Shown: positions 1 through 9,403, numbered from the stretch's first letter. The stretch: 64,000 nucleotides of DNA from Sorangium aterium (GCF_028368935.1 NZ_JAQNDK010000007.1:186001-250000); one strand, 5' to 3'. A program made the numbers and translations. Notes: generated by a model not told the origin, from the letters alone.

Positions 1-1
1 G

Positions 2-244
2 CGCGAGGCGCTCGCGCGGCTCTACGCGCTGCTCGACAGGCTGGACGACAGGGCGCGGCTCCTCTTCGTGCTGCGGCACATCGAGGGGCTGGAGCTCGCG
101 GAGACCGCGCAGGCGAGCGGGATGTCCCTGGCCACGGCCAAGCGCCACCTGGCCAAGGTGACCGCGCGCGTCCACGCGATGGCCGAGCGGGATCCGCTCC
201 TCGCGGCCTACGTCGAGCCGGTGGAGGAGGCGAGCGATGGCTGA
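2..244 (+). CDS. ECF-type RNA polymerase sigma factor, C-terminal part (partial)
   Basis: Only the last 80 codons lie in the window; the gene starts left of it. The reading frame holds a helix-turn-helix typical of sigma-70 region 4, which contacts the -35 element: RLDDRARLLFVLRHIEGLEL followed by AETAQASGMSLATAKRHL. The ending overlaps the next gene by 8 bases (ATGGCTGA), so the two are probably translationally coupled. Sigma factor followed directly by a FecR-like membrane protein is a common surface-signalling arrangement. Regions 1-3 cannot be seen, so the ECF subgroup is unknown. Confidence 0.8.
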   Translation, partial: REALARLYALLDRLDDRARLLFVLRHIEGLELAETAQASGMSLATAKRHLAKVTARVHAMAERDPLLAAYVEPVEEASDG

Positions 245-1694
245 TCCGAAGCCCGGGGTGTCGCCGGAGGTCGCCCTGCGGCGGCTCGCGGCGCTGGCGC
301 GCGAGGCGGGGGCGGCCTCGCCGGCGGACCGCGCGCTCGCCCGCGGCCGCGCGCGGCTGATCGACGAGGTCGAGCGCCCCGTGTTGCCGCTCGCGCCGCG
401 GCGGCGCTGGCTCCTGCCGGCGGCGCTCGCGCCGCTGCTCGTGATCCTGGGCCTCTGGGCGCTGCGTCCGGCGGCGCGCCTGTCGTACCAGGTCGACGGT
501 GTCGCGCCGGGAGAACGCGCCGACGGCGCGGCGCTCGCGGACACCTACGTGCGCGGGGGGACCAGCGGGGCGACGGCGCGCTTCAGCGAGGGGACGACCG
601 TCCGCTTCGCCCCGGGGGCGCGCGGGCGCATCGCCCGCGTGACGGCGCGCGGCGCGCAGATCCACATCGAGGGCGGCGCCGCGCACTTCCGGGTCGCGCA
701 CCTGCCCGAGGCCGAGTGGGTCGCGGCGGCAGGGCCGTTCACCGTCAGGGTGACGGGTACGGAGTTCGACCTGAGCTGGGAGCGCGAGCGGCTCGAGCTG
801 ACCATGCAGAGCGGCTCGGTCGCGGTCCGCGGCCCGCTCGCGTCGGGCGGCGTGGCGCTCCAGGGCGGCCAGCGCCTGGTCGCCGACGTGGTCCGCGGCG
901 AGCTCACGATCGCGGACCTGAGCGCCGCCGGCGCGCGTGCGCCAGAAGGAGGCGGGCTGCGCGAAGCCGACGCGCCGGCGAGGACCGACGTGCTGGAGGA
1001 CGCCAGGGCGCCGGCCGAGATGGGCATGCCGGAGGACGCCGGGGCGCCGGCCGAGATGGGCGGGGCAGCCGCGGCGGGAGCGCCGGTCGCGGTGGGAGCG
1101 CCGGTCGCGGTGGGAGCGCCCGTCGCGGCGGGAGCGCCGGCCGCGGCGGGAGCGCCGGTAGCGACCGATCCGATGGCGACGCTCGCGCCAGCTTCGGCTG
1201 CGGTCCGCGCGCCCGCGGCGCCTGCGCCCGCCTCGGGGAGCTGCAGCGAGCATGTTGCCCGCGGCGACTTCGCCGGGGCGATCGCGGTGGCGGAGGCGCG
1301 GGGCGTCGACGCGACGATCGCCGCGAGCCCGCTCCCGGAGATCGCCGCGCTGGCCGATGCTGCGCGCTACACGGGGCGGAACGACCTCGCGCGGCGCTCG
1401 CTGCTCGCCGAGCGCTCGCGCTTCCCCGGCTCGCCCGAGGCGCGCTCGGCGGCGTTCCTCCTCGGTCGCATCGCGGAGGCGGGCTCGCCCGCGGCGGCCA
1501 TCGACTGGTACGATCGGTACCTCGCCGAGTCGCCGGCCGGCTCGCTCGCAGCCGAGGCGCTCGGGCGGAAGATGATCGTGCTGCGCGCCTCCCAGGGCGA
1601 CGGCGCGGCCCGGCCGATCGCCGAGCAGTACCTCGCGCACCACCCGCGCGGGGCGTTCGCGGCCGCCGCGGCGGCGATCCTCCGCCGCCCATGA
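237..1694 (+). CDS. FecR-domain membrane protein with repeat linker and TPR-like C-terminus
   Basis: A protein of 485 residues. A short cytoplasmic head (1-57) is followed by one membrane segment (about 58-76, WLLPAALAPLLVILGLWAL) and a FecR-like domain (about 104-218; GPFTVRVTGTEFDL and LTMQSGSVAVRG are typical). Next come an Ala/Pro/Gly/Val linker (about 235-330) with short tandem repeats and a helical region (about 335-480) that looks like TPR or Sel1-type repeats (GDFAGAIAVAEARG, SPAAAIDWYDRYLAESP). Family knowledge: FecR proteins regulate a partner ECF sigma factor across the inner membrane. The sigma gene overlaps it upstream and the barrel-like gene overlaps it downstream (ATGA), so the three probably form one signalling unit. 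The signal sensed is unknown. Confidence 0.82.
   Translation: MADPKPGVSPEVALRRLAALAREAGAASPADRALARGRARLIDEVERPVLPLAPRRRWLLPAALAPLLVILGLWALRPAARLSYQVDGVAPGERADGAALADTYVRGGTSGATARFSEGTTVRFAPGARGRIARVTARGAQIHIEGGAAHFRVAHLPEAEWVAAAGPFTVRVTGTEFDLSWERERLELTMQSGSVAVRGPLASGGVALQGGQRLVADVVRGELTIADLSAAGARAPEGGGLREADAPARTDVLEDARAPAEMGMPEDAGAPAEMGGAAAAGAPVAVGAPVAVGAPVAAGAPAAAGAPVATDPMATLAPASAAVRAPAAPAPASGSCSEHVARGDFAGAIAVAEARGVDATIAASPLPEIAALADAARYTGRNDLARRSLLAERSRFPGSPEARSAAFLLGRIAEAGSPAAAIDWYDRYLAESPAGSLAAEALGRKMIVLRASQGDGAARPIAEQYLAHHPRGAFAAAAAAILRRP
1071..1160 (+). repeat. 18-bp tandem repeat, 5 copies, in the FecR-like gene
   Basis: Five consecutive 18-base units close to GCGGTGGGAGCGCCGGTC, each encoding a six-residue Ala/Gly/Pro/Val unit. 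They form the periplasmic linker. Being in-frame multiples of three, gain or loss of a copy would only change linker length. Confidence 0.9.
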
Positions 1695-2893
1695 GGCGCA
1701 GCGGGTTCGGGCTTGCCCTTGCGCTGTGCGCCGCGCTCTTCGTGTCCCGGGAGGCGAGCGCCGCGGAGGAGATCGGCGTGATCGTCGTGCGCGCGCCGCA
1801 CGCAGGGAAGGTCGTCGAGGAGGCCACGGTGCGCCTCGCGGGCGAGCTGCGCGCCGTGGGCTTCTCGGTCCGCTCGCTCGAGGGCGCGCCGGGCGTCGAC
1901 GGGCGCGCGCAGATCGAGGGCGCGGACGGCGTGTTCGCGGCCATCGTCATCCTCGAGACCGACCGCGGAGCCGTCGCCGACGCGTGGATCGCCGATCACG
2001 CGACGAAGGAGACGCTGGTCCGCCGCGTGGAGCTCGGCGTCCCCGGTGCCAGCAACGCGGCGAGCGATCTCGCCGTGCGGTCGGCGGAGCTGCTCCGGGC
2101 CAGCTTGCTCGAGCTGAGCGGCGAGCAGCGGCGTGAGCTGCCCGCGCGGGTGGCGCAATGGATCGCCGACGCGGCCGCGCCGGCGAGGCGCGAGGCCATC
2201 GCGCTCGACGCGGCGCTGCTGCAGCCGCGAGCGGCCGTCGCGCCCGCGGATCGAGCCACGGCGGCGAGCGGGGCGGCCGCGCCTGCGGGCGGATCCCGGG
2301 CCGCGCGCGGGTCGGCCGCGCCCGGGCGGCTCGACCCCCGGAGCGCCGCGCCCCGGGCGCCCACGGCGCCCACGTCCGACGAGCGCCGGCTGAGCGTCGA
2401 GGCGGGGCTGGCAGCGTTCGCCGGCGACGTCGGGGTCGTCCCCGGGCCTTACTTCCGCGTGGGATACGATCTGGCGGCCGGCGTCTCCCTGCGCGGGACC
2501 CTCGTGCCGGCCGTCATGGCCAGGAACCTCGACGCTCCCGGCGGGCGCGTGGCGCTGCGGCAGACCGCGGCCATGATCGGCCTGGCGTACGCCGCCGGCC
2601 CCGAGGCGTGGCGGATCCATCCGGTGATCTCGCTCGGCGCGGGCGTCTATCATGTGACGGTTGCCGGCCGGGCGAACCCTCCTTATCGCGACCGGCGTCA
2701 GGACTGGCTCACCGCCGGCGTCTCCGCAGGGGCCGGCCTCGGCGCCCGCGTCCTGCCGTACCTCGCCGCCCACGCGGCGCTCGACGTCCTCGTGCTCGCA
2801 AGACAGCCTGTCTTCACCATCGCTGGTGTGGAGGTGGGCCGCACCGGGCGCCCGGCGCTGCTTCCGAGCCTCGGCCTGCAGGTGAGCTTCTGA
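1691..2893 (+). CDS. Exported protein with outer-membrane beta-barrel-like C-terminus, function unknown
   Basis: A protein of 400 residues; the start overlaps the FecR-like stop (ATGA), which fixes it. A signal peptide is clear ([24 protein letters not shown], cut after about residue 24). Residues 25-160 look like a soluble periplasmic domain ([20 protein letters not shown]), then a Pro/Ala-rich linker (about 165-235). The C-terminal half alternates polar and hydrophobic residues, is rich in Gly and Tyr, and ends in Phe (LGLQVSF), as transmembrane barrel proteins do. Inference: the outer-membrane part of the sigma/FecR unit. It is far too short for a TonB receptor, and no enzyme motif was recognised. 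Confidence 0.7.
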   Translation: MRRSGFGLALALCAALFVSREASAAEEIGVIVVRAPHAGKVVEEATVRLAGELRAVGFSVRSLEGAPGVDGRAQIEGADGVFAAIVILETDRGAVADAWIADHATKETLVRRVELGVPGASNAASDLAVRSAELLRASLLELSGEQRRELPARVAQWIADAAAPARREAIALDAALLQPRAAVAPADRATAASGAAAPAGGSRAARGSAAPGRLDPRSAAPRAPTAPTSDERRLSVEAGLAAFAGDVGVVPGPYFRVGYDLAAGVSLRGTLVPAVMARNLDAPGGRVALRQTAAMIGLAYAAGPEAWRIHPVISLGAGVYHVTVAGRANPPYRDRRQDWLTAGVSAGAGLGARVLPYLAAHAALDVLVLARQPVFTIAGVEVGRTGRPALLPSLGLQVSF

Positions 2894-2999
2894 GTCGCCG
2901 GATTCTTCTGACTCGTTGATTTTGGTGAGCCACGGAGAGGAGCTCGCGTCCACTTACCAGAGCGAGGCAAAACTCGGCTTCGCTTCGAGAGGGAGAGTC

Positions 3000-3704
3000 A
3001 TGCGTCATCATCTTCTTTCGCGCCGTCCGCTGCTCGCCGTCGCAGGGCTGTTCTTGATGCAGGCCGCGTGCGAGGTGCGCTTCATCGAAGGGGTCGACTC
3101 GCCAGAGGAGAGCTCGGGCACGGGGGCGTGTGTCGAATGTTGTTCCTCCTCGACGGACTGCGCGGCCGGAGGCAGCGCCGTGGGCGGGGCGAGCGCCGGC
3201 GCGGTGTGCGGAGACGGCGTTGTGGACCCGGAGTGGGAGCAATGCGACGACGGCAACACGGCGGATGGAGATGCGTGCTCGAGCGACTGTCAGCTCCGCG
3301 CAGCGGGGGGCGCGGGCGGGGCGAGCGCGGGTGCGGTGTGCGGAGACGGCGTTGTGGACCCGGAGTGGGAGCAATGCGACGACGGCAACACGGCGGATGG
3401 AGATGCGTGCTCGAGCGACTGCCAGCTACGCGCAGCGGGGGGCGAGGGGGGCGCGAGCGCCGGCGCGGTGTGCGGAGATGGCGTTGTGGACCCGGAGTGG
3501 GAGCAATGTGACGATGGCAATACGGCGGATGGAGATGCGTGCTCGAGCGACTGCCAGCTACGCGCAGCGGGGGGCGCGGGCGGGGCGAGCGCCGGCGCGG
3601 TGTGCGGAGACGGCGTGGTGGACCCGGAGTGGGAGCAATGTGACGACGGCAACACGGCTGACGGCGACGGGTGTACGAGCGCCTGTCAGCTCGGCCCGGC
3701 ATAG
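3000..3704 (+). CDS. Secreted Cys-rich protein with four Myxococcus-type cysteine repeats (DUF4215-like)
   Basis: A protein of 234 residues starting at ATG 3000 after a GAGAGGG ribosome-binding site. The N-terminus has an export signal ([17 protein letters not shown]). Cys23 could be lipidated, although Gln at -3 is a poor lipobox. The rest is four nearly identical 44-residue units, each with [18 protein letters not shown] and a CSSDCQ ending, matching the myxobacterial disulfide repeat family found on secreted and cell-surface proteins. The last unit has diverged ([10 protein letters not shown]). No catalytic domain is present, so it is probably a surface or spacer protein. It stands alone, convergent with the lipoprotein gene to its right. 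Confidence 0.82.
   Translation: MRHHLLSRRPLLAVAGLFLMQAACEVRFIEGVDSPEESSGTGACVECCSSSTDCAAGGSAVGGASAGAVCGDGVVDPEWEQCDDGNTADGDACSSDCQLRAAGGAGGASAGAVCGDGVVDPEWEQCDDGNTADGDACSSDCQLRAAGGEGGASAGAVCGDGVVDPEWEQCDDGNTADGDACSSDCQLRAAGGAGGASAGAVCGDGVVDPEWEQCDDGNTADGDGCTSACQLGPA
3204..3704 (+). repeat. 132-bp tandem repeat, about 3.8 copies
   Basis: The motif GTGTGCGGAGA recurs at 3204, 3336, 3468 and 3600, exactly 132 bases apart, and the units are nearly identical at the DNA level, including silent positions. This points to recent duplication or gene conversion. Copy number may vary between strains, and assemblers may collapse it. Confidence 0.93.
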
Positions 3705-3776
3705 CGCCGTGCTTGAAAAGGAGAGGCGGTAAAGCGAAGCGGGGCGCGATCGGCGCAGCCCGCCGCCTTCACCCGA

Positions 3777-4715
3777 TCAGGGCAGCACGGCGCGCCTCGG
3801 GCACTCTCCGTCACCCTGGAAGTCGCCGAGCGTGCGCGCCTGCGCGACCACGTAGTCGTACGCCGTCTCGATCGGGCCGCCGGACGCGCCGGCGAGGTTG
3901 TACTCGTCGCCGAAGACATCGGCGGCGTTCACCTGCTTGAGCTCGTCGATCGTCGTCTCCCCGTCGCCGTCGAGATCGCTGTCCGCGATGTACTGCGCGT
4001 AGCGCTTGGTCAGCTCCACGCCCGCGGTTATGTTGTCGAAGAACCAGTGGTCGCCGTGGATGGTCGGCTTCACCGCGACCGTGCCGCTGGTCGGCACGCT
4101 GAACCCGTTGATCCCGTCCTCGGTCGCGCAATCGTCGAACGACGTCCCGGCCGAGAGGCCCCAGCTGAAGCGCACCCGAGCCGCGGGGACGCACGCGCCA
4201 CCGGGCGGCGGGCACGACTCGCCGTCCGCCTTCTCGATGGATCCCTCGAAGAACAGCGAATAGCCGCCCTCGACCATGAGGTCGACGTCGGCCGCCGTGG
4301 TGGGCGGGAGCGTCTTCACCCCCGCCTTCGCGTTCGGGAGGTCGAACCCGAAGCGGTCCCAGCGCACCGCGCTCACGTCCTGGAAATTCGCGATCACGTA
4401 CCTCGTCGCCGGGGCGTTCTTGAGGTCGAGCACGAACACCGATGCATCGCCGAGCGTCTCCTCGGCATCCGAGCGCGCCGCGCGCACGTTGCCGATCGTC
4501 ACGAGGAACCGCTCGTACGTGACCTTCCAGCCGTCAGCGATGTTCTCCTCCCCCGTGCCCGGCTCCAGGCCCTCGGGGATGGTGTCCTCCGGCTCCACGA
4601 AGATCTGCACGGCGCCGGTCTCGGACGTCGCGCCGCTTTCATCGCCGCACCCGGCGACGAGCGCGAGCGCGCATGCCGCCACCATGAACCCTGTCACCTT
4701 CAGTCTCTGCATCAT
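3777..4715 (-). CDS. Lipoprotein with EF-hand-like calcium loop, function unknown
   Basis: A protein of 312 residues. The start is the first of two adjacent ATGs (4715), with AGGAGCT seven bases upstream. The leader ends in a good lipobox (ALALVAGC). The mature part begins with an acidic stretch and contains a loop near residue 265 with Asp-x-Asp-x-Asp-Gly spacing (DSDLDGDGETTIDEL), as in EF-hand or dockerin calcium sites. Four other cysteines (SCPPPGGAC, DDCATED, GECP) may form disulfides. No enzyme family was recognised. The gene reads leftward alone, separated by about 120 bases from the TonB operon. Confidence 0.72.
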   Translation of the reverse strand: MMQRLKVTGFMVAACALALVAGCGDESGATSETGAVQIFVEPEDTIPEGLEPGTGEENIADGWKVTYERFLVTIGNVRAARSDAEETLGDASVFVLDLKNAPATRYVIANFQDVSAVRWDRFGFDLPNAKAGVKTLPPTTAADVDLMVEGGYSLFFEGSIEKADGESCPPPGGACVPAARVRFSWGLSAGTSFDDCATEDGINGFSVPTSGTVAVKPTIHGDHWFFDNITAGVELTKRYAQYIADSDLDGDGETTIDELKQVNAADVFGDEYNLAGASGGPIETAYDYVVAQARTLGDFQGDGECPRRAVLP

Positions 4716-4834
4716 GATCAAGCTCCTGAGTCGTCTCGAAATCCCGACGAGCGCGCACGAACGCGCCCGGCGAGCGCAGGCCCGCGCTCCTCGCGCGCCC
4801 AGCGCCCGCATCACCCTCTGGCCTCGTGAGATGC

Positions 4835-5320
4835 TCAGGCCGCCGGCGGGGAGCTCTTCGGCGCCAGGATCAGCAAGGGAATGGGTCGGACCTCGGGCGA
4901 GGGCTGGATCGAGGCGAGGCGGACGACCTCGAGCAGCGTGGCCTCTGCAACGCAGTGCACTGGCGCGCCGAGCTGGCCGCGCAGCGCGAACGCGTCGCAG
5001 TGCTCGTCGCCCTCGTGGCGCGGCGCGAGCGCGTCGCACAGGTCGTCACCCCCGCCGGGCCGCGCTCCGGGCGCGCCGGGCTGGTCGCCGGGAGGACGGC
5101 GCTCGGCGTGAAGCGTCGCCGCGGCGGCTGCGATCGTCGCCGCGTGGACGAGCTCGCCGTGCTCGCAGCGGGCGTGCCGGACGAGCAACGCGTGCGTCAG
5201 GCTGCACAGCTGCGCCGCGAGCGCGAGCGCCACGAGCCAGCGCGCTCGCCACCGGCAGGCGGGGCTCCGGCCAGGCCGCCGCCGCGCTGCGGCCGTCGCG
5301 CGGGCCGGACGGCGGCTCAC
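4835..5320 (-). CDS. Small Cys/His-rich membrane-anchored or exported protein of the TonB-receptor operon
   Basis: A protein of 161 residues with a GTG start only 10 bases after the preceding stop. A basic N-terminus leads into one hydrophobic segment (WLVALALAAQLCSLTHALLV, about 29-48). After it come residues that could bind metal: RHARCEHGELVH, then DDLCDALAPRH and GDEHCDAFALRG. Such Cys/His clusters next to a membrane segment suggest metal binding or a redox role, but this is inference. As last gene of the operon it is probably made together with the receptor and the protein between them. Confidence 0.6.
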   Translation of the reverse strand: MSRRPARATAAARRRPGRSPACRWRARWLVALALAAQLCSLTHALLVRHARCEHGELVHAATIAAAAATLHAERRPPGDQPGAPGARPGGGDDLCDALAPRHEGDEHCDAFALRGQLGAPVHCVAEATLLEVVRLASIQPSPEVRPIPLLILAPKSSPPAA

Positions 5321-5330
5321 GGAGACCGCC

Positions 5331-6083
5331 TCATGGCGACGTCGACCAGAGGAACTGCGGCCGGTGCACCGCGATCATGTCGTAGCGCAGCCGCTGGTGC
5401 GCGGGCGACCCCGGCGCGATGGCGACCCTGGTCGCTCCTCCCTCGGCCAGGGCGTCGAAATCGACGCTCGCGAGCCACTCGTCCACGACGTCGAAGCGGA
5501 CCGCGAGGCGGACCGGCGCGGCGCCGACGCTCGCGGCGACCGCGAGGCTCGGCACCGCGAGCAGCCCCTGGCGCTGCGGCACGGCGTCGACGTCGGCCTC
5601 GAAGTCGAGCGCCTCCGCGCCCCGCGTCGCGCGCCCGCGCAGGTGGACGGAGCTGACGCCGGGAGCCTCCGGCGCCGGCGTGGGCGACGACTCGGTCGAG
5701 AACCAGTGGATGCCGTAGTTGAACGACACGCTCCGGATCTCGCCCTCGAAGCCGTGGACCAGGCCGAGCGGCTGCGGCGCGGGGTCGAGCAGGTTCACGC
5801 GCGTGATCGTGGTCAGCTCGGCGATCGCGGTCTCGCACAGCGTCGACGCGCCGGAGTCCGCTGCGCAGAAGTAGGCCGGGCCGAAGGCGACCGTCGCCTC
5901 GTCGAGCGCGATCGTCCACGCGCCCGCGGCGATCTCCCCGGGGACGTCGGCCTCGGCGTGCGCCGCGTACGTGACCTCGGGCTGGCCGGTGCCGGCGCAG
6001 GCGGATGCGGACAACGCGGGCGACCCCAGGAGGACAGCGGCGAGGAGGCGGCGCGCGCCAGGGGAGAGGTTCGGGGCGTTCAT
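5331..6083 (-). CDS. Exported protein of the TonB-receptor operon, function unknown
   Basis: A protein of 250 residues whose ATG overlaps the receptor stop (ATGA). The leader (RRLLAAVLLGSPALSASAC) resembles a lipoprotein signal with candidate Cys29. The rest is predicted beta-rich and carries two cysteines close together (AYFCAADSGASTLCETAI). I see no match to a family I can name. Its position between receptor and Cys/His-rich protein suggests a periplasmic or outer-membrane partner that delivers or senses the receptor's ligand. Confidence 0.65.
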   Translation of the reverse strand: MNAPNLSPGARRLLAAVLLGSPALSASACAGTGQPEVTYAAHAEADVPGEIAAGAWTIALDEATVAFGPAYFCAADSGASTLCETAIAELTTITRVNLLDPAPQPLGLVHGFEGEIRSVSFNYGIHWFSTESSPTPAPEAPGVSSVHLRGRATRGAEALDFEADVDAVPQRQGLLAVPSLAVAASVGAAPVRLAVRFDVVDEWLASVDFDALAEGGATRVAIAPGSPAHQRLRYDMIAVHRPQFLWSTSP

Positions 6084-8707
6084 AGCGAGAGCGTCACGTT
6101 CGCGAGGATCGAGCGCGGCGACCCGGCGCTGATGTGCCGGGCCGGCAGCTCCGAGGGGATCGACGGCTGCGACGCGCCCCCGGCGCCGGGCCAGGTCGAC
6201 TTGAACGAGTACTCGGCGTCGGCGTACTCGGCGTCGAGCAGGTTCTGCGCCTCGACCCCGACCTCGATCCAGGGGCCGCCCTGCGCGGCGTCGCGGCCGA
6301 CGCGCAGGCTCCGCCGGAGAGAGAGGGACGCGTCCACCACGAAGACCGGCGCGGCGGTCTGCGCGTACGGCAGCGGCCGCGGGGAGAGGAACGTCGCGCC
6401 GTAGCCGAGCCGACCCTCGACGGGCGCGCCGGCGATCGTGAAGACGGGCCGCTTCAGCGCGAGGTCGGCCCGCACCACGACGGGCGGCACGAACGGGAGC
6501 TGCTGTCCCTTCACGTACGGCGGCGACGGGTTCTCTGGCGTCGGCGGGGGCGGCTCGTCCAGCGTGGCGTGGACGAGCGTCGCGCTCACGCCCGCCGTGA
6601 GCGTGGGGCTCGGCGCGGCCTGCAGGTAGGCGACGAGCCCGCGGCGGGTCGTCCGGCCGATGCGCACGAGCGCGCCCTCCGCCGCGTCGAACGCGAGGTC
6701 GTAGGAGAGGCGCGTCTCGTACGCGGCCGCGGTCACGCTGAGGCCGCCGCCGGGGCGCAGCGTGGCGCCGGCCTCGTAGCTCCTCACGGTCGCGAACGGC
6801 GCGTTGTCCCCGTCCTCGAGCAGCCGCGCCTGCGGCGAGCGGTAGCCGTGCCCGTACGAGGCGGAGACGCGCAGGGCGGGCAGCGGATCGAGCTCCAGCG
6901 TCACCCGCGGGCCGGCGGCCAGGCCCGCCGCCGTGCGACGGAACCCCTCGATGTGCGTTTCCTTCTGCGCCGCCGGGATGAAGTTGCCGATGCGGTCGTC
7001 CACGTCGAAGACGAGCAGGTCGGCGCGCAGGCCGCCGCGGAGGCGCGCGTAATGCGACAGCTCGAGCAGCGCGTCGGCGTGGGCGCCGATCCCGGTCAGC
7101 TGGATCGACGCGTCGACGCGCTGATCCCACGTCTCGTTCTGCGGCGGCTGGAGCAGGTTCTGCGCCTGGTCGATGCCGTCGGTCTGCACCTCGGCGCCGA
7201 CGGCGACCTGGCCGGAGAGCCAGGACGCGAGCGGGATCCGCGGCGTGCGGTAAGCGATGCCGCCGCCGAGCGCCGCGTCCTGGTTCGCCTGCTCGATGAG
7301 GTCGCCCCTGCCGACCCACTCGGGCCGCCGGCGCGAGCGCTGCGTGTAGCCGGTGAAGTTCATCCGGCTCCGGTACCCGGTCGTCGCCGCCCAGAGCCAG
7401 GCGCTCTTCTGAGAGCCGTCGTCGTCGGACCGCTCGACGCTCAGCGCGAGCTGAAGCCGCGTCGACGCGGCCGACTGCGCGCGGGCCGCGAGATCCGGGT
7501 AGGCGTCGTGGAAGCCGACGCGCCCCGCCTCGATGTCGTCGCGCCGGAGCACGCCCGCGAGGTTCGCGCGGCCGCCGTGGGCCGCGACGTGCAGCAGCGC
7601 CGAGTACTCGTCCGGCAGCGGCACGCGGTACTGGCCGACGGCGCCCCCGGAGATCGCCCCGCGCGTCCCGTCGCCGAAGCCGTCGGTCGTGCGCACCACG
7701 GCGGCCCCGAACGTGTCCTCCGACTGGCCCTCCGGCGCCCAGAGCGCGAGCAGCCGCCGCGTGCCGAACGAGCCGAGCGTGCCCTTGAGCAGCAGCCCGC
7801 GCTCCTCGACGCCGAGGTCGAAGTACGCGCTGCCCGCGACCGCGAAGTCGCCTTGCTGCGGGTCGTAGACGCCCTCGACGACGCGGAGCGACCGCACCAC
7901 CTCCGGGATGATCACGCTGAGATCCGCGTAGCCCTGGCCATGGAGGTGCGAGCGCTGGTTCAGCGGGATCTGCCCGACGCGGAGCTCGACGTCCTGGCCG
8001 TGCTCCGCGTCGAACCCGCGGAGGAAGATGCGCTGCGCGACCGCCTCGCCCTCGGGGTGCGCGACGTGGACGCCGGGCGCCGTGCGGAGCAGATCCGCGG
8101 CGGTCGCGTGCGGCGCGGCGGAGAGCGCCGCGCGGCCGATCCGGAAGTCGCTCGCGGCGCGGCGCGGCGGGTTCGGGCGGCCCTGCACGTGGATCTCGAT
8201 CGGCTTGCCGGGCTCGGCGACGGCGTGCGGGCCCGCGACGCCCCCGGCGAACTCCACCGGCTTCGGCGCCGCCGGCCGGGGCGGCGGGGGCGCCGCCGGG
8301 CGATCCGCCGCCTTCGGCGCCTCGGTCTGCGTCGGCGCGGGTTGTTGCTCGTGGGGGCCCGGCGCGAAGTGGAACGGCACCCGGATCCGCGCCCGCAGCG
8401 GCGTGCCGCCGCGCATGGCCGGCGAGAAATGCCACCTCCGCACGGCCTTCATGGCCGCGTCATCGAACGCCGCGCCCCCGGACTCGGCCACGACCGCGTC
8501 GCTGACCGTGCCGTCCTTCTCGACCGTGACGAACAGCGTGACCGTCGTGTCGACGCCCTCCGCGAGCCGCTCGGGCGGGTACTCCGGGTCCACGTGCTCG
8601 AGGATCTGCGGCGCCACGGGCGCCTCGGCGCGCGGCTCAGGCTGCCCGAGCGCCGCAGGCGCGGCGAGGGCAATCGCGGAGAGGCAACAGAGGGACGACC
8701 AGCGCAT
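6080..8707 (-). CDS. TonB-dependent outer-membrane receptor with N-terminal TonB-type domain
   Basis: A protein of 875 residues. I prefer ATG 8707 to the in-frame TTG at 8713. After a signal peptide (about 1-22) comes a domain of the TonB C-terminal type (about 28-110: EHVDPEYPPERL, VEKDGTVSDAVV, VRRWHFSPAMRGGTPLRARI). A Pro/Ala linker precedes a plug domain (about 185-310: RIGRAALSAAPHATAADLLR) and a 22-strand-type barrel ending in LANVTLSL. Family knowledge: such receptors import scarce ligands (metal chelates, cofactors, glycans) using ExbB/ExbD/TonB energy. Fusing the TonB-like domain to the receptor is unusual but recurs in myxobacteria. The ligand cannot be read from the sequence; the Cys/His-rich partner hints at a metal. 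Confidence 0.85.
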   Translation of the reverse strand: MRWSSLCCLSAIALAAPAALGQPEPRAEAPVAPQILEHVDPEYPPERLAEGVDTTVTLFVTVEKDGTVSDAVVAESGGAAFDDAAMKAVRRWHFSPAMRGGTPLRARIRVPFHFAPGPHEQQPAPTQTEAPKAADRPAAPPPPRPAAPKPVEFAGGVAGPHAVAEPGKPIEIHVQGRPNPPRRAASDFRIGRAALSAAPHATAADLLRTAPGVHVAHPEGEAVAQRIFLRGFDAEHGQDVELRVGQIPLNQRSHLHGQGYADLSVIIPEVVRSLRVVEGVYDPQQGDFAVAGSAYFDLGVEERGLLLKGTLGSFGTRRLLALWAPEGQSEDTFGAAVVRTTDGFGDGTRGAISGGAVGQYRVPLPDEYSALLHVAAHGGRANLAGVLRRDDIEAGRVGFHDAYPDLAARAQSAASTRLQLALSVERSDDDGSQKSAWLWAATTGYRSRMNFTGYTQRSRRRPEWVGRGDLIEQANQDAALGGGIAYRTPRIPLASWLSGQVAVGAEVQTDGIDQAQNLLQPPQNETWDQRVDASIQLTGIGAHADALLELSHYARLRGGLRADLLVFDVDDRIGNFIPAAQKETHIEGFRRTAAGLAAGPRVTLELDPLPALRVSASYGHGYRSPQARLLEDGDNAPFATVRSYEAGATLRPGGGLSVTAAAYETRLSYDLAFDAAEGALVRIGRTTRRGLVAYLQAAPSPTLTAGVSATLVHATLDEPPPPTPENPSPPYVKGQQLPFVPPVVVRADLALKRPVFTIAGAPVEGRLGYGATFLSPRPLPYAQTAAPVFVVDASLSLRRSLRVGRDAAQGGPWIEVGVEAQNLLDAEYADAEYSFKSTWPGAGGASQPSIPSELPARHISAGSPRSILANVTLSL

Positions 8708-8893
8708 GGGCAACCGAGCTCAACGCGACTACCACGCCGTACAGCGGCCGCAAGCGCCGCTTTGCCGGGCTCCGCGCGCGCAGACGACGGTGACGGAAGC
8801 GCGCGACGTCCACGCGCGCGGCTTTTCGGCGACACGCCGCGCCGGTGCAGCGGCGGTCTCGCCGCGGGGCGCGGGGCCGTGTATCGTCTCGTC

Positions 8894-9310
8894 ATGCCGA
8901 ATGAGACGCTCGTCCAGGCGGTCAAGACCATCGTCGCCCTCGCGCGCGGTGGCGACCTCGACGCGGCCTACCGGGGGTACCGCGATCTCTTCCAGAAGCC
9001 GGAGTTCCTCAAGCAGCGCCCCGAGGATCAGCGCCAGGTGCTGCGGCTCATGATCCTCGCCAAGGGCGTCCCGTCGACGCCGACCGAGGCGATGATCGAC
9101 GCCCACCGCGCCGCGGTCCCCGCGCTGACCGAGCTCGTGTCGATCCACGGCGATCCCGGCGATCACGAGCTCCTCGGGCTCTGCCACGTCGTGCTCGGCA
9201 ACGTCGAGAGCGCCGACAAGATCTTCCGCGCCGGCCTCAAGATCGAGCGCGAGCGCAACCCCCAGAGCGATCTGTGCGGCACGCTGATGAAGCGGATCTC
9301 GCTGCTCTAG
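8894..9310 (+). CDS. Small helical (TPR-like) protein, function unknown
   Basis: A protein of 138 residues with no signal peptide, so probably cytoplasmic. The sequence is almost wholly helical with one TPR-like pair (ARGGDLDAAYRGYRDLF; LGNVESADKIFRAGLKIERE). It is divergent from the TonB receptor, with about 190 bases between them that must hold both promoters. No catalytic motif was seen; a scaffold role is likely. Confidence 0.68.
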   Translation: MPNETLVQAVKTIVALARGGDLDAAYRGYRDLFQKPEFLKQRPEDQRQVLRLMILAKGVPSTPTEAMIDAHRAAVPALTELVSIHGDPGDHELLGLCHVVLGNVESADKIFRAGLKIERERNPQSDLCGTLMKRISLL

Positions 9311-9403
9311 TTCGCGCTCGTCAGGGACGGGACTAGTTCTCAGCCGCACCCGTCCTGTTAGGATGGCCCCCGGGCGCCATGACAGCGCGCCGGCAGGGAG
9401 TCC

